A stretch of 64,000 nucleotides of DNA from Streptomyces abyssalis (lineage in GTDB: Bacteria; Actinomycetota; Actinomycetes; Streptomycetales; Streptomycetaceae): assembly GCF_001751365.1 (NCBI RefSeq), contig NZ_LJGT01000036.1, forward strand, positions 186,001 through 250,000, in the 5' to 3' direction. Below the pieces are notes generated by a model. The model saw nothing but the letters and a program-made list of their open reading frames with translations. It was not told where the DNA came from and did no database searches. Made by a program: the position numbers and the translations under genes. This document shows, in pieces, positions 12,494 through 23,723 of this stretch (positions are counted from its first letter, which is position 1; each line of letters starts with the position of its first letter).

Positions 12494-13345
12494 ATGTTTC
12501 GACCTGGGATTCCCCGCACCGGCACCGATTCCGGCCGGGGACAGCCGCGTCCCGTGGACGACGCCCGGGCACCCACTGCCGCGGAGCGCGTACGGACCCT
12601 CGTGGAATCCAGCGTATCGGCCGTGCTCGACATTCCGTCGGCCCGGCCGCCGGAGCCGGCGGCGCTCGGCCACGGCAGCCCGGAGGCGCGCGCGGTCACG
12701 GAGGACGGTGACGTGGTCCTCCTGGTCCCCGCCTCCTCACCTGCCGCACAACTGGCGGGGCGCGCAAGCGGGGACGAGGTCACGGCGGTGATGGAAATCA
12801 CCGATGTGGCACCGGTTGCGGTCCCGCACCGGGTACGGGGCCGGGCATGGGTCGCGGGCTGGCTCACGCCCGTCGCGCCCGGGGAACGCGGTGCCCTCGC
12901 GCGGCTGATCACGGCACGGCACCCGGCCGGTCCGCCGGCGGCCGATGTGGCGTGGCTGCTGCTGCGGCTGGAGGTCGGCGAGGCGTACGTGGACGATCTG
13001 TGGGGCGCGGAAGCCGTCGAGCCCGACGACTTCGCGGCGGCGGCCCCCGATCCCCTGGCGCCACACGAGGCCGACCTGCTGCAGCATCTGGCCGCCTCGC
13101 ACGACGATCAGATGCGCACCCTGTGCGGGCTGCTCGGCGAGACCGGACCGGCGTGTGCCGCGGCGGGTGCGCAGGCGGTGCCCCTGTCCGTGGACCGGTA
13201 CGGAATGCGGGTGCGCTTCTGCGGACTTGAGGGGCATCAGCCCGGCGCGTGCTTCGACGCCCGGTTCGAGTTCCCGGACCCGGTGAACGACGTGGCTCAG
13301 CTGCGGCAGGCCATGCGGCTGCTCTTCGAAGCCGCGGCGGGGTAG
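12494..13345 (+). CDS. DUF2470 domain protein, probably iron-regulated
   Basis: 283 aa. DUF2470 also forms the C-terminal part of HugZ-type haem-degrading and FMN-binding split-barrel proteins. The C-terminal section (HEADLLQHLAASHDDQMRTL through DRYGMRVRF) is the DUF2470 portion; the N-terminal ~150 residues resemble the split-barrel partner only loosely. ATG 12494 follows GGAGGAG at 7 nt. The adjacent iron box suggests a job in iron or haem use. No flavin or haem ligands can be assigned by eye. Confidence 0.82.
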   Translation: MFRPGIPRTGTDSGRGQPRPVDDARAPTAAERVRTLVESSVSAVLDIPSARPPEPAALGHGSPEARAVTEDGDVVLLVPASSPAAQLAGRASGDEVTAVMEITDVAPVAVPHRVRGRAWVAGWLTPVAPGERGALARLITARHPAGPPAADVAWLLLRLEVGEAYVDDLWGAEAVEPDDFAAAAPDPLAPHEADLLQHLAASHDDQMRTLCGLLGETGPACAAAGAQAVPLSVDRYGMRVRFCGLEGHQPGACFDARFEFPDPVNDVAQLRQAMRLLFEAAAG

Positions 13346-13568
13346 CGGAACCGGGAAGCGGAACCCCGCGGTACGGGACGGGGGAGGCCACGCCGGCAGG
13401 GCGGGAGCGGCCGGCCGGTCGGGTACGCCCGCCACGGCCCGCCCGCGGCAGCCACATGGCCCGGTAGGCGGTGCCGGAACGGCGCCCGACCCGTTTCCGG
13501 GGCCCCGCACGTATCCGGTGTCCCGCACGTATCCGGGGCACCGGACGGACGCTGGGCGCCGCTCGTGG

Positions 13569-14975
13569 TCATTCCGCCGCGGGCCGGGGCGATCCCGGGC
13601 GCTCCGGTGACTCCTGAGGTGCCGGGCCCGTGCCGCGCAGCCGTTCGCGGACGCGTTCGGCCACCTCGGCGTAGCGTGCCTCGGCTCCGTACCTGGTCGG
13701 CTCGTAGTAGCGCTTGCCGTGGATCGCGTCCGGCGCGTACTGCTGTGCGGCGATGGCGCCCGGGAGGTCGTGCGGATACTGGTAGCCCTTGCCGTGCCCC
13801 AGTTTCGCCGAGCCCTGGTAATGACTGTCGCGCAGGTGCGCCGGTACGGGGCCGGCGAGCCCCTCGCGTACGTCGGCGAGGGCGGCGTCGACGGCCATGT
13901 AGGCGGCGTTCGACTTGGGCGCCAGCGCGAGGGCGACGACCGCGTGGCCGAGCGTGATACGGGCCTCCGGGAAGCCGATCATGGCGACCGCCTGCGCCGC
14001 CGCCACAGCCGTCTGCAGGGCGCTCGGATCGGCGAGGCCGATGTCCTCGCTGGCCGAGATCATCAGGCGGCGCGCGATGAAGCGGGGGTCCTCCCCTGCC
14101 TCGACCATGCGCGCCAGATAGTGCAGCGCCGCGTCCACGTCGGAACCCCGGATGGACTTGATCAGCGCACTCGCGACGTCGTAGTGCTGGTCGCCGTCGC
14201 GGTCGTAGCTGACAGCCGCCCGGTCGACCGCCTCCTCCAGGGTCCCCAGGGTGACCTCGGACTCGCCCTTGGCGAGCGCCGCGCCCGCACCGGCCTCCAG
14301 CGCCGTCAGCGCGCGCCGGGCGTCGCCGCCCGCGATGCGCAGCAGATGGGCCTCGGCCTCCGGGGGAAGCGTGACCGAGCCGGCGAGGCCACGGTCCTCG
14401 TCGACGGCACGGCGGACCAGGGAGCGCACGTCGTCCTCGGTGAGCGCTTCCAGCGTCAGCAGCAAGGACCGCGACAGCAGCGGCGAGATGACCGAGAAGT
14501 ACGGGTTCTCGGTCGTCGCCGCGATCAGCGTGACCCAGCGGTTCTCCACGGCGGGCAGCAGGGAGTCCTGCTGGGCCTTGCTGAAGCGGTGGATCTCGTC
14601 GAGGAAGAGGACGGTGTCCTTGCTGTACGCACCCGAGGAACGGCGCGCGCTCTCGATGACGGCGCGCACCTCCTTCACGCCCGCGGTGATGGCCGACAGC
14701 TCCACGAAACGCTTGTCGGTGGCCTGGCTGACGACATACGCGAGCGTCGTCTTTCCGGTGCCCGGCGGGCCCCACAGCATCACCGAGGAAGGCCCGGCGG
14801 GGCCGCCGCCGCCCTCCCCCACGAGCCGCCGCAGCGGAGAGCCGGGGCGGAGCAGATGCTGCTGGCCCACCACGTCGTCCAGGGTGCGCGGGCGCATCCG
14901 TACGGCCAGGGGGCTGGCGGACGGATCACGCGCCTGGCGTTCCTCCGCGGCCGCGGTGAACAGGTCGGGTTCCAC
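13569..14975 (-). CDS. rarA: Replication-associated recombination protein RarA (MgsA)
   Basis: 468 aa AAA+ ATPase acting at stalled replication forks. It starts [14 protein letters not shown]. Walker [10 protein letters not shown] is near residue 70, Walker [11 protein letters not shown], sensor 1 [10 protein letters not shown]; the C-terminal tetramerisation domain has the conserved [14 protein letters not shown] 14975 agrees with homologues. A larger overlapping frame on the same strand is a shadow. Confidence 0.95.
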   Translation of the reverse strand: MEPDLFTAAAEERQARDPSASPLAVRMRPRTLDDVVGQQHLLRPGSPLRRLVGEGGGGPAGPSSVMLWGPPGTGKTTLAYVVSQATDKRFVELSAITAGVKEVRAVIESARRSSGAYSKDTVLFLDEIHRFSKAQQDSLLPAVENRWVTLIAATTENPYFSVISPLLSRSLLLTLEALTEDDVRSLVRRAVDEDRGLAGSVTLPPEAEAHLLRIAGGDARRALTALEAGAGAALAKGESEVTLGTLEEAVDRAAVSYDRDGDQHYDVASALIKSIRGSDVDAALHYLARMVEAGEDPRFIARRLMISASEDIGLADPSALQTAVAAAQAVAMIGFPEARITLGHAVVALALAPKSNAAYMAVDAALADVREGLAGPVPAHLRDSHYQGSAKLGHGKGYQYPHDLPGAIAAQQYAPDAIHGKRYYEPTRYGAEARYAEVAERVRERLRGTGPAPQESPERPGSPRPAAE

Positions 14976-15028
14976 GCCAGGAACCCTAAATCAACGCTCT
15001 GACAACGGCGGCGGGCAGCCTGCGGGCG

Positions 15029-15664
15029 TCAGCCCGTCCAGAACTCCCACCAGCGCACGAGGATCAGCAGCCCGATGACGCCGATGTGCAGCACCGGCAG
15101 CACCCACGGGAACTCGTCGAGGAAGCCCCGCACCGGCGCGGGCGCGGGCAGATGGCCGTGGCGTACGTTGTGCGCCGTCACATACCAGAACATGACGATG
15201 GTGGCCGCCCACGCGAGGCAGCACCACAGGCACAGGGCGCCGATGTTGTACAGCGACTGGTACATCAGCCAGGTGCAGAACCCGACGCCGAAGAGCGTGC
15301 CCGCGTTGAACGTGAGCCAGTACCAGCGGGGGAAGCGCGCGCCCGTGAGCAGGCTCATCCCCACGCAGATGACGACCGCGTACGCCACGATGCCGATCAT
15401 CGGGTTCGGCACCCCGAAGGCCTCGGCCTGCTCGCTCTTCATGATGTTGCCGCAGGAGATGACCGGGTTGAGGCTGCACGCGGGCGTGAAGTCCGGGTTC
15501 TCCGCAAGCTTGATCTTGTCCAGGGTGATCACCCAGGACGCCAGCAGACCCGAGGCCGCCGTGATCAGCAGCATCCAGGCGAAGGCACGTCCGGTGCCGA
15601 CGACGCTCCCGGAGGGCTCGTCCGTGCCCGTGCGCGCGTCGTCCAGGGGTGCCGTCATGGTCAT
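15029..15664 (-). CDS. Vitamin K epoxide reductase (VKOR) family membrane protein
   Basis: 211 aa with about five membrane helices. Bacterial VKOR proteins use a quinone to reoxidise thiol oxidoreductases such as DsbA. The active-site motif is seen in GALCLWCCLAW, and the loop cysteines in PACSLNPVISCGNIM. No thioredoxin domain is fused, so it needs a separate partner. The start MTMTAP at 15664 is reasonable; the first ~25 residues are polar and cytoplasmic. It lies 53 bp from the rarA start and 68 bp downstream of hisS's stop. Confidence 0.9.
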   Translation of the reverse strand: MTMTAPLDDARTGTDEPSGSVVGTGRAFAWMLLITAASGLLASWVITLDKIKLAENPDFTPACSLNPVISCGNIMKSEQAEAFGVPNPMIGIVAYAVVICVGMSLLTGARFPRWYWLTFNAGTLFGVGFCTWLMYQSLYNIGALCLWCCLAWAATIVMFWYVTAHNVRHGHLPAPAPVRGFLDEFPWVLPVLHIGVIGLLILVRWWEFWTG

Positions 15665-15732
15665 AAGCCCTTGATCCCGTCGTCGGTCCTCTGCCCCGTG
15701 TGCAGCTCAATTGTGCACCAAGGCACGCACTC

Positions 15733-16995
15733 TCAGCGGAGTTTCCCGGCCACCTCGGCCACGACACGGTCGAGTGGTACGGCGGTCTGCTCACCGCTGT
15801 GCAGATCCTTCAGCTGGGCGACTCCCTGGGCCAGATCCCGCTCCCCGGCCAGCAGCGCGAAGCGCGCACCGGAGCGGTCGGCTGACTTCATGGCGTTCTT
15901 CATGCCCTTGCCGCCGTAGGCGAAGTCCGCGGCGACACCGTCCCGGCGCAGCTCGGTGACCACCCGGAAGAGTGCACGGCGCGCCTCGTCGCCGATCGGG
16001 ACCGCGAACACATCTGTGGCGGCGGGCAGTTCGAGCTCGATCCCCTCCGCACGCAGGGCCAGCACCGTACGGTCGACGCCCAGTGCCCACCCCACCGACG
16101 GCAGGGCCGGGCCGCCGATCATCTCCGACAGGCCGTCGTACCGGCCGCCGCCGCCCACCGCGGACTGCGAGCCGAGCCCGTCGTGCACGAACTCGAAGGT
16201 GGTGCGCGTGTAGTAGTCGAGACCGCGCACCAGCCGCGGATCGTCCTCGTAGGAGACGCCGGCCGATGTCAGGAGCTCACGCACCTGCTCGTGGTAAGAC
16301 TTGCAGGCCTCGCACAGGTGGTCGCGCATCATCGGCACGTCCGTGAGCTGCCTCTGAACGCTCTCCCTCTTGTCGTCCAGCACCCGCAGCGGATTGATCT
16401 CGACGCGGCGGCGAGTGTCCTCGTCCAGGTCGAGCCGGCGCAGGAACTCCTGGAGCGCCGCGCGGTACACGGGGCGGCACTCCTTGTCCCCGAGGGAGTT
16501 GAGCAGGATGCGGAAGTCGCGCAGCCCGAGTGAGCGGTACGCATCGTGCGCGAGGATCACCAACTCGGCGTCCAGGGAAGGGTCTTCGGCACCGATCGCC
16601 TCGGCACCGACCTGGGAGAAGTGCCGGTAGCGGCCCTTCTGGGGCCGCTCGTAGCGGTAGTACGAGCCCGAATACCACAGCTTGACCGGGAGGTTGCCGC
16701 TCTTGTGCAGGCTGGCCTCCAGGGCGGCGCGCAGCACGGAGGCGGTGCCTTCGGGGCGCAGGGCCAGTTCGTCGCCGCCCTTGGTGGTGAGGGTGTACAT
16801 CTCCTTGGTGACGATGTCGGTGGACTCTCCGACACCGCGGGCGAACAGCTCGACTTGCTCGAAGCCGGGCGTCTCGGTGTATCCGTAGCCGGCGCGGCGC
16901 AACGGCGCGGAGAGCGCCTCACGCACCGCGAGGTAGTCGGCGGACCGGGGCGGAATCAGGTCGTAGGTGCCCTTGGGGGCCTTGAAGCTGGTCAC
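15733..16995 (-). CDS. hisS: Histidyl-tRNA synthetase
   Basis: 420 aa class II synthetase. It starts [20 protein letters not shown]. Motif 2 ([20 protein letters not shown]), the histidine-specific [15 protein letters not shown] and GGGGRYDGL are present, with the anticodon-binding domain at the C-terminus. GTG 16995 is the only sensible start; it lies 10 nt after the stop of the upstream hydrolase gene, and a GAGGAA ribosome site overlaps that gene's end at rather long spacing. Confidence 0.96.
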   Translation of the reverse strand: MTSFKAPKGTYDLIPPRSADYLAVREALSAPLRRAGYGYTETPGFEQVELFARGVGESTDIVTKEMYTLTTKGGDELALRPEGTASVLRAALEASLHKSGNLPVKLWYSGSYYRYERPQKGRYRHFSQVGAEAIGAEDPSLDAELVILAHDAYRSLGLRDFRILLNSLGDKECRPVYRAALQEFLRRLDLDEDTRRRVEINPLRVLDDKRESVQRQLTDVPMMRDHLCEACKSYHEQVRELLTSAGVSYEDDPRLVRGLDYYTRTTFEFVHDGLGSQSAVGGGGRYDGLSEMIGGPALPSVGWALGVDRTVLALRAEGIELELPAATDVFAVPIGDEARRALFRVVTELRRDGVAADFAYGGKGMKNAMKSADRSGARFALLAGERDLAQGVAQLKDLHSGEQTAVPLDRVVAEVAGKLR

Positions 16996-17005
16996 GGAAG
17001 TCTGG

Positions 17006-17722
17006 TCACATTCCTCGTCGCGGTGCGGCGCTCGTACCGCCGCCGCCCGGCCCGGCCGCCACCTGCCGCATGAAGGGGTTGGTGGCGCGCTCCTGGCCGA
17101 TGGTCGTCTGGGGGCCGTGGCCCGAGAGCACCACGGTCTCGTCCTGGAGCGGCAGGCACACTCGTGCCAGCGACTGCAGGATCTCCTGGTGGTCGCCCCC
17201 GGGGAGGTCGGTGCGTCCGATGGAGCCGGCGAAGAGCAGGTCGCCCGAGAAGAACACCGGTGGCACATCTGCCTGTTCGGGCATCCGGAAGGTCACCGAC
17301 CCCTTCGTATGGCCCGGCGCGTGTGTGACGGTCAGCTCCAGCCCGGCCAGCCGCAGCGTGGCGCCGTCGGTCAGCTCCTCGATGTCGTCCGGCTCCCCCA
17401 CGGTCAGCTCGCCCATGAGGGGCTGGCCGATGCTGCGGCCCAGCGCCTTCTCCGGGTCGCTCATCATGTAGCGGTCCTCGGGGTGGATCCAGGCGGGCAC
17501 GTCGTGCGCGCCGCACACCGGCACTACCGAGGCGACATGGTCGATGTGTCCGTGGGTCAGCACGACGGCGACCGGCTTCAGCCGGTGCTTGGCGACGGCC
17601 TCCTGGACGCCTTCGGTGGCCTGGTGGCCAGGGTCGATGATCACGCACTCCTCGCCGGCGGCGGGGGCGACCAGATAGCAGTTGGTCCCCCAGGCCCCGG
17701 CGGGGAACCCGGCAACGAGCAC
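17006..17722 (-). CDS. Metallo-beta-lactamase-fold hydrolase (glyoxalase II-like)
   Basis: 238 aa. The metal-binding motif [11 protein letters not shown] and later ligands in [18 protein letters not shown] and [11 protein letters not shown] are present. The N-terminus [20 protein letters not shown] is typical of the YcbL/glyoxalase II-like group linked to hisS in actinobacteria. Substrate not assignable; thioesters such as lactoylglutathione are used by relatives, but Streptomyces uses mycothiol. Probably co-transcribed with hisS, 10 nt apart. Confidence 0.88.
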   Translation of the reverse strand: MLVAGFPAGAWGTNCYLVAPAAGEECVIIDPGHQATEGVQEAVAKHRLKPVAVVLTHGHIDHVASVVPVCGAHDVPAWIHPEDRYMMSDPEKALGRSIGQPLMGELTVGEPDDIEELTDGATLRLAGLELTVTHAPGHTKGSVTFRMPEQADVPPVFFSGDLLFAGSIGRTDLPGGDHQEILQSLARVCLPLQDETVVLSGHGPQTTIGQERATNPFMRQVAAGPGGGGTSAAPRRGM

Positions 17723-17943
17723 GATCGTCCTTCATTCGTCCGGAAATCGGGCACGGCGGCCGGGACGTACTGCCCGGGAACCGCCGGATGCCTGCGGCGA
17801 TCCACGCAACCCGCCCCGCCGATCAGGCTGGTCACAGCCTACCGGCGGCGGGCCGGGCGCCGCGAACCCGTATACGGTACGGGCGGACTCTGGTACGCAC
17901 GCACGCATCCCCACGCAGGCACGGCCCGAAGGAGAAGCCCCCG

Positions 17944-18771
17944 GTGGTCAGCAGCGAACAGCGCAGAAAGCAGCTCGCACGCGAGAAATACCAGAGACAG
18001 CAGGAGAGGCGCGCGGCACGGCGGCGCCGGGCACGCCTGCGGAACACCGCGATCGCCCTCGGCGCGGCGCTGGTGCTCGGGGCGGGCGCCGCCTACCTGT
18101 CGTTCGGCGGTTTCGGCGACGACGGGAAGAAGAAGGACTCCGCGAAGGGCTCCGCGACGAAGAAGCCCGGCGACCCCTGTGACAAGCCCGCGGGCGGCAA
18201 GCCGAACGGCAAGACGTGGAAGAAGGAGCCAGCACTCGACATCGACGAGTCCGCGGAGTACGCGATGACCCTGGAGACGACGTGCGGCGAGATCGGCGTC
18301 AGCATGGACGCGTCGAAGACGCCGCGCACGGTCAACTCCTTCCGGTTCCTCGCCGGTGAGAGCTTCTTCGATCACACCGAGTGCCACCGCCTGGTCGACG
18401 CGAGCATCCACGTCCTGCAGTGCGGCGACCCCCTGGCCACCGGAAAGGGCGGCCCCGGCTACACGCTTCCGGACGAGAACCTGAAGGACTCGCGGGTGCA
18501 GGACGGCACGTACCCGGCGGGCACGGTCGCGATGGCGAACAGGTACGACGCACGGAGCAAGGAGGGACGGGACACGGGAGGCAGCCAGTTCTTCCTCGTC
18601 TTCGAGGACAGCGAGCTCCCGCCCGACTTCACTCCGTTCGGAAAGATCACCAAGGGCATGGACGTGCTGAAGAAGATCGCCAAGGCCGGTTCCACGCCCG
18701 ATCCGCAGACCCGGAACACCCCGCCGAATGCGACGGTGGTGATCGACAAGGCCACGGTTCGCAAGTCCTGA
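17944..18771 (+). CDS. Membrane-anchored cyclophilin-type peptidyl-prolyl isomerase
   Basis: 275 aa. A basic, coiled N-terminus (SSEQRRKQLAREKYQRQQER) is followed by one membrane helix (IALGAALVLGAGAAYLSFGG), a charged linker and a cyclophilin domain from about residue 95. Cyclophilin motifs are modified but present: HRLVDASIHVLQCGDP and GGSQFFLVFEDS. GTG 17944 has GGAGAAG upstream; the open frame before it is not conserved. The type II membrane topology places the isomerase outside, suggesting a role in exported protein folding. Confidence 0.9.
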   Translation: MVSSEQRRKQLAREKYQRQQERRAARRRRARLRNTAIALGAALVLGAGAAYLSFGGFGDDGKKKDSAKGSATKKPGDPCDKPAGGKPNGKTWKKEPALDIDESAEYAMTLETTCGEIGVSMDASKTPRTVNSFRFLAGESFFDHTECHRLVDASIHVLQCGDPLATGKGGPGYTLPDENLKDSRVQDGTYPAGTVAMANRYDARSKEGRDTGGSQFFLVFEDSELPPDFTPFGKITKGMDVLKKIAKAGSTPDPQTRNTPPNATVVIDKATVRKS

Positions 18772-18932
18772 CCCGGCGCGGGCGTATACGGGCAGTGCCC
18801 CTCGCGTGCACAATTTCGCTCCGTCCGCATGCGGACAGCGCGGGCGCCGTTCGCCTATGTTGGCAATGACGAGATGTGTGGACGATGCCGGGGGGCCCGC
18901 ACCCAGCCTGGGCATCATGTGGAGGAGGCGCT

Positions 18933-20165
18933 GTGAGCAGCGACCCGTCGTGGGGCCGCGTCGATGAGGCGGGGACCGTTTACGTGCGTACAGCCGACGG
19001 CGAGAAGGTCGTCGGGTCGTGGCAGGCAGGCTCGCCGGAGGAAGCGCTCGCCTACTTCACGCGCAAGTACGAGGGCCTGGTCGTGGAGATCAGCCTTCTG
19101 GAGAAGCGCGTGAAGACCACCGATCTGTCCGCCAGGGACGCCGGCACCGCCATCGAGCACCTGCGGGAGCAGGTCGACGCGCATCACGCCGTCGGCGATC
19201 TCGACGCACTCGGCAAGCGGCTCGACGCCCTGACCCTCGCGGTGGAGAAGCGCCGCGAGGAGCGCAAGGCGGAGAAGGCACAGCAGAACGAGCGGGCACG
19301 CCAGTCCAAGGAGGAGCTGGTCGCAGAGGCCGAGGAGCTCGCGCAGAGCGAGCAGTGGCGGTCCGCCGGGGAGCGGCTGCGCACCCTGGTCGAGAGCTGG
19401 AAGCGCCTGCCGCGGCTGGACCGCAAGACGGACGACGAGCTGTGGCGCCGCTTCTCGCATGCGCGCTCCGCGTTCTCCAAGCGGCGCAAGGCACATTTCG
19501 CGCAGCTCGACGCGCAGCGTGAGGAGGCCCGTCAGCGCAAGGAGAAGCTGGTGGCCGAGGCCCAGGCTCTCTCCGACTCGCGCGAATGGGGCTCCACCGC
19601 CGCGAAGTACCGCGACCTGATGCAGGAGTGGAAAGCCGCGGGACGTGCCCAGCGGGAGCACGAGGAGGACCTGTGGCAGCGCTTCCGCGGGGCCCAGGAC
19701 GTCTTCTTCCAGGCCCGCAGCGAGGTGTTCGCCGAGCGCGACGTCGAGCAGCGGGAGAACCTGGCCCGCAAGGAGGAGCTGGCCGAAGAGGCCGAGAAGC
19801 TGCTGCCGGTCAGCGACCTCAAGACGGCCCGTGGCGCCTTCCGTGCCATCAACGAGCGCTGGGACGCCGTGGGCCATGTGCCGCGTGACGCCCGGGCCAG
19901 GATCGAGGGCCGTATGCACGCGGTCGAGCGGGCGATCCAGGAGGCCGAGGAGTCCGAGTGGCGTCGTACGAACCCCGAAGCGCGGGCACGGGCGGCGGGG
20001 CTGACGGGCCAGCTGCAGGACGCCGTCGACAAGCTGCGTGGCCAGGCCGAGAAGGCCCGCGCGTCGGGGAACACGGCCAAGGCGGAGAAGCTGGAGAAGG
20101 AGCTGGCCGGCCGCCAGGAGCTGCTGGACCAGGCGATGAAGGGCCTGGAGGAGTTCGGCGGCTGA
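18933..20165 (+). CDS. DUF349 coiled-coil protein
   Basis: 410 aa, nearly all helical and charged. It has at least three DUF349 repeats, recognisable from W-x-x-A or WK-x-(L/A)-P-R patterns such as VESWKRLPRLDRKTDDELWR, MQEWKAAGRAQREHEEDLWQ and NERWDAVGHVPRDARARIEG. GTG 18933 follows GGAGGAG; an earlier ATG has no ribosome site. The role of DUF349 is poorly defined. It is convergent with relA, with a hairpin between them. A 14-bp perfect palindrome (GTCCGCATGCGGAC) at 18823-18836 upstream may be a regulatory site. Confidence 0.88.
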   Translation: MSSDPSWGRVDEAGTVYVRTADGEKVVGSWQAGSPEEALAYFTRKYEGLVVEISLLEKRVKTTDLSARDAGTAIEHLREQVDAHHAVGDLDALGKRLDALTLAVEKRREERKAEKAQQNERARQSKEELVAEAEELAQSEQWRSAGERLRTLVESWKRLPRLDRKTDDELWRRFSHARSAFSKRRKAHFAQLDAQREEARQRKEKLVAEAQALSDSREWGSTAAKYRDLMQEWKAAGRAQREHEEDLWQRFRGAQDVFFQARSEVFAERDVEQRENLARKEELAEEAEKLLPVSDLKTARGAFRAINERWDAVGHVPRDARARIEGRMHAVERAIQEAEESEWRRTNPEARARAAGLTGQLQDAVDKLRGQAEKARASGNTAKAEKLEKELAGRQELLDQAMKGLEEFGG

Positions 20166-20258
20166 GCGGACCGGGGACCGCGGGCAGGGGGGCCGGGACA
20201 GGTTCCGCGACTCCGTTCGGCCGGCCGCCACGCCTGTTTCAGGACGGCACCCCAGGAC

Positions 20259-20275
20259 GCCGGCCTCAGGCCGGC
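20259..20275. terminator. Palindrome between convergent DUF349 and relA genes
   Basis: GCCGGCCT and its exact complement flank a single C, giving a symmetrical GC hairpin between two converging genes, so it could stop transcription from either side. Degenerate CCTCAGG copies nearby (20268-20330) make the region mildly repetitive. Confidence 0.5.
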
Positions 20276-20323
20276 AGTCTCAGAACGGCGGCGGCTGGAC
20301 CTTCTGCCTCAGGTCGGTCTGCC

Positions 20324-22987
20324 TCAGGACGGCCTGCGTGCCGAGGTCACCCGGTAGACGTCGTACACGCCCTCCACGCCGCGCACCGCCTTCAGTACGT
20401 GCCCCAGGTGCTTGGGGTCCCCCATCTCGAAGGTGAAACGTGAGGTCGCGACACGGTCCCGCGAGGTCTGCACGGCTGCCGAGAGGATGTTGACGTGCTG
20501 GTCCGAGAGGATGCGCGTGACGTCCGAGAGCAGCCGGGAGCGGTCCAGCGCCTCGACCTGGATGGCGACGAGGAAGACGGAGGACTGGCTGGGCGCCCAC
20601 TCCACGTCGATGATCCGCTCGGGCTCCTTGGTCAGGGAGTCGACGTTGACGCAGTCGGTGCGGTGGACCGAGACGCCGTTGCCGCGGGTGACGAAGCCGA
20701 TGACGGGGTCGCCGGGTACGGGCGTACAGCACCGGGCGAGCTTGACCCAGACGTCGTCCACGCCCTTGACGACCACTCCGGGGTCGGAGTTCGCCCTCCG
20801 CTTGGCGCGGCGCGTGGCCGCCGGCATGGGCGGTGCCGTCTCGGCAAGGTCCTCGTTCGCGGCGTCCTCACCGCCGAGGGACTGCACGAGCTTCTGCACG
20901 ACGCTCTGCGCCGAGACATGGCCCTCGCCGATGGCGGCGTAGAGGGCGGAGATGTCCGCGTAGCGCATCTCGTGGGCCAGGGTGACGAGGGAGTCGCCGG
21001 TGAGGATGCGCTGGATCGGCAGGTTCTGCTTTCGCATCGCGCGGACGATGGCGTCCTTGCCCTGCTCGATGGCCTCGTCACGGCGTTCCTTGGTGAACCA
21101 GGCGCGGATCTTGTTACGGGCCCGGGGTGACTTCACAAAGCCCAGCCAGTCGCGGGAGGGCCCCGCGCCGGCGGACTTGGAGGTGAAGACTTCGACGGTG
21201 TCGCCGTTGTCCAGAGTGGACTCCAGCGGCACCAGGCGGCCGTTGACGCGGGCGCCGATGGTGCGGTGCCCGACCTCGGTGTGTACGGCGTAGGCGAAGT
21301 CGACGGGGGTGGCCTCCGCGGGCAGCGCGATGACGTCGCCCTTCGGTGTGAAGACGAAGACCTCGTTGCGGGAGAGGTCGAAGCGCAGCGACTCCAGGAA
21401 CTCGCCCGGGTCCTCCGTCTCCTTCTGCCAGTCGAGCAGCTGCCGCAGCCACGACATGTCGTTGACGTGCTCGTCGCCCTTTCCCGTGCCCTTCGGGATG
21501 TCCGTACGCACCTTGGAGGCGCCCGCGACGGCCTGCTGCTTGTACTTCCAGTGGGCGGCGATGCCGTACTCGGCGCGGCGGTGCATGTCGAAGGTGCGGA
21601 TCTGCAGTTCGACGGGCTTGCCGCCCGGCCCGATGACCGTCGTGTGCAGCGACTGGTACATGTTGAACTTCGGCATCGCGATGTAGTCCTTGAACCGGCC
21701 GGGGACCGGATTCCACCGGGCGTGCACGGTGCCCAGAGCGGCGTAGCAGTCGCGGACGGTGTCCACCAGGACGCGGATGCCGACCAGATCGTAGATCTCC
21801 GCGAAGTCCCGGCCGCGGACGATCATCTTCTGGTAGACGCTGTAGTAGTGCTTGGGGCGGCCGGTGACGGTGGCCTTGATGCGGGCGGCCCGCAGGTCGG
21901 CCTGTACCTCGTCGGTGACGACGGCCAGATACTCGTCCCGCTTCGGTGCCCGCTCGGCCACCAGCCGCACGATCTCGTCGTACATCTTGGGGTAGAGGAT
22001 CGCGAAGGCGAGGTCCTCCAGCTCCCACTTGATGGTGTTCATGCCCAGCCGGTGCGCGAGCGGGGCGAAGATCTCCAGGGTCTCCCGGGCCTTCTGCTCC
22101 TGCTTCGCCCGCTTCAGATAGCGCATGGTGCGCATGTTGTGCAGCCGGTCGGCGAGCTTGATGACCAGCACCCGGGGGTCCTTGGCCATGGCGACGACCA
22201 TCTTGCGTACGGTCTCGGCCTGCGCGGCCTCGCCGAACTTGACCTTGTCCAGCTTGGTGACGCCGTCGACGAGGAGGGCGACCTGCTCGCCGAAGTCACG
22301 GCGGAGGGTGTCCAGGCCGTACTCGGTGTCCTCGACGGTGTCGTGCAGCAGCCCCGCCATCAGCGTCGCCGGGTCCATGCCCAGCTCCGCGAGGATGGTG
22401 GTGACCGCGAGCGGGTGCGTGATGTACGGGTCGCCGCTCTTGCGCTTCTGGCCCCGGTGCCAGCGCTCGGCGACCTGGTAGGCGTGCTCGATCTGGCGGA
22501 GGGTCGCGGACTCGATCTTCGGGTCGTTGCCGCGCACTATCCGCAGCAGAGGCTCCAGGACGGGATTGAAGGGGCTGGAGCGCTGCACGCCGAGGCGGGC
22601 CAGACGTGCCCGTACACGGTTGGACGAACCGGAGCGGCCCGAGACGCCTGAGACGGCTCGGGCCGGGGCCACTCGTTCGCTGTGTTCCTGTCCGTCGGCG
22701 GCCTCCGCCGCCGCGGCGGAGTAGGCGCGGTCGTCGACGGCTGTCCCTCCGGTGCCGGACGGGCCCCCGGCCTTGTCCGACCTGCCCGCTCCGGCGGGGT
22801 CGCCGCTTCTGCTGCGGTCGCCGCGCTGTGAGGATGCGGTCGAACCGGATCCGGGGTGCTCACGGGGCGCCGTGCCCTCGGCACTCTCCCGAGGGGGCCT
22901 GTCCGCGGCCGCGGCGAGAGCGCCGGGCCCGCCGGGCTCGGCGTCGTGACGCTGTGCTGCGGTGTGCGGCTGGGCCTCGTCTGGCAA
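20324..22987 (-). CDS. relA: Bifunctional (p)ppGpp synthetase/hydrolase RelA/SpoT family
   Basis: 887 aa. The ~170-residue N-terminus is disordered, rich in Ala, Gly, Arg and Ser. Then come the HD hydrolase domain ([16 protein letters not shown]), the synthetase domain ([35 protein letters not shown]), TGS ([20 protein letters not shown]), a helical/zinc-finger region ([10 protein letters not shown]) and a C-terminal ACT domain. The HD pair is intact, so hydrolysis is expected as well as synthesis. The start is TTG 22987 with GAGGAG upstream, agreeing with the Streptomyces PDEAQPH N-terminus. It controls the stringent response and antibiotic onset in relatives. Confidence 0.96.
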   Translation of the reverse strand: MPDEAQPHTAAQRHDAEPGGPGALAAAADRPPRESAEGTAPREHPGSGSTASSQRGDRSRSGDPAGAGRSDKAGGPSGTGGTAVDDRAYSAAAAEAADGQEHSERVAPARAVSGVSGRSGSSNRVRARLARLGVQRSSPFNPVLEPLLRIVRGNDPKIESATLRQIEHAYQVAERWHRGQKRKSGDPYITHPLAVTTILAELGMDPATLMAGLLHDTVEDTEYGLDTLRRDFGEQVALLVDGVTKLDKVKFGEAAQAETVRKMVVAMAKDPRVLVIKLADRLHNMRTMRYLKRAKQEQKARETLEIFAPLAHRLGMNTIKWELEDLAFAILYPKMYDEIVRLVAERAPKRDEYLAVVTDEVQADLRAARIKATVTGRPKHYYSVYQKMIVRGRDFAEIYDLVGIRVLVDTVRDCYAALGTVHARWNPVPGRFKDYIAMPKFNMYQSLHTTVIGPGGKPVELQIRTFDMHRRAEYGIAAHWKYKQQAVAGASKVRTDIPKGTGKGDEHVNDMSWLRQLLDWQKETEDPGEFLESLRFDLSRNEVFVFTPKGDVIALPAEATPVDFAYAVHTEVGHRTIGARVNGRLVPLESTLDNGDTVEVFTSKSAGAGPSRDWLGFVKSPRARNKIRAWFTKERRDEAIEQGKDAIVRAMRKQNLPIQRILTGDSLVTLAHEMRYADISALYAAIGEGHVSAQSVVQKLVQSLGGEDAANEDLAETAPPMPAATRRAKRRANSDPGVVVKGVDDVWVKLARCCTPVPGDPVIGFVTRGNGVSVHRTDCVNVDSLTKEPERIIDVEWAPSQSSVFLVAIQVEALDRSRLLSDVTRILSDQHVNILSAAVQTSRDRVATSRFTFEMGDPKHLGHVLKAVRGVEGVYDVYRVTSARRPS

Positions 22988-23142
22988 GAGCACTCCTCGT
23001 TGGACCCCAGGTCGGACTGCCATGGTATCGACCCCGGCGGTACCCCTGCCGCGCAGCCGGTGGTGCGGCCACAGCGAAGGCGGTCACCCGTGTCTCGTGG
23101 GGAGAACGTACCGGGTGACCGCCTTGTGGCGTCCGCTCGTGG

Positions 23143-23706
23143 TCAGACCGTGACCAATGCGTCCAAGGGGGCGTCGCGCAGCGCGGGCTTGAGCCGGTCG
23201 CGGCCGCCCAGGAAGGCGAGCTCCATCAGGACCGCTATACCCGCGACGTGTGCCCCCGCCCGCCGCACCAGCTGAAGCGCCGCGTCGGCGGTGCCGCCGG
23301 TGGCCAGCACGTCGTCGATGATCATCACTCTGTCCTCGGGGGCGAGGTCCTCGGCGTGGACCTCCATCTCGGCGGTGCCGTACTCCAGCTCGTACGACTG
23401 CGCCAGGGTCGCTCCGGGGAGCTTGCCCGCCTTCCGTACGGGGATGAAGCCCAGACCTGCCCGCACGGCCACCGGTGCCGCGAGGATGAAGCCACGCGCT
23501 TCCAGGCCGACGACCTTGGTGGCGCCGCGCTGGGCGCAGACACCGGCGAGGGTGTCCGTGAGCACCGCGAACGCCTCCGGGTCGGCCAGCAGCGGCGTGA
23601 TGTCCTTGAACATCACGCCCGGCACCGGGTAGTCCGCCACGTCCCGGATACGGCCGAGGAGCATCTCCCGCACGGCACCGGGGACAGCCGGCTCGGGCTC
23701 GCTCAT
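23143..23706 (-). CDS. apt: Adenine phosphoribosyltransferase
   Basis: 187 aa. It salvages adenine to AMP with PRPP. The substrate loop GVMFKDITPLL and PRPP motif RVMIIDDVLATGGTADAA are complete. I place the start at ATG 23706 (GAGGTG about 9 nt upstream), giving the family's usual length; an in-frame GTG at 23727 overlaps the secF stop as GTGA and would add seven residues. The order relA-apt-secF-secD is conserved in actinobacteria. Confidence 0.95.
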   Translation of the reverse strand: MSEPEPAVPGAVREMLLGRIRDVADYPVPGVMFKDITPLLADPEAFAVLTDTLAGVCAQRGATKVVGLEARGFILAAPVAVRAGLGFIPVRKAGKLPGATLAQSYELEYGTAEMEVHAEDLAPEDRVMIIDDVLATGGTADAALQLVRRAGAHVAGIAVLMELAFLGGRDRLKPALRDAPLDALVTV

Positions 23707-23723
23707 GATGCCTGTCACCTCGT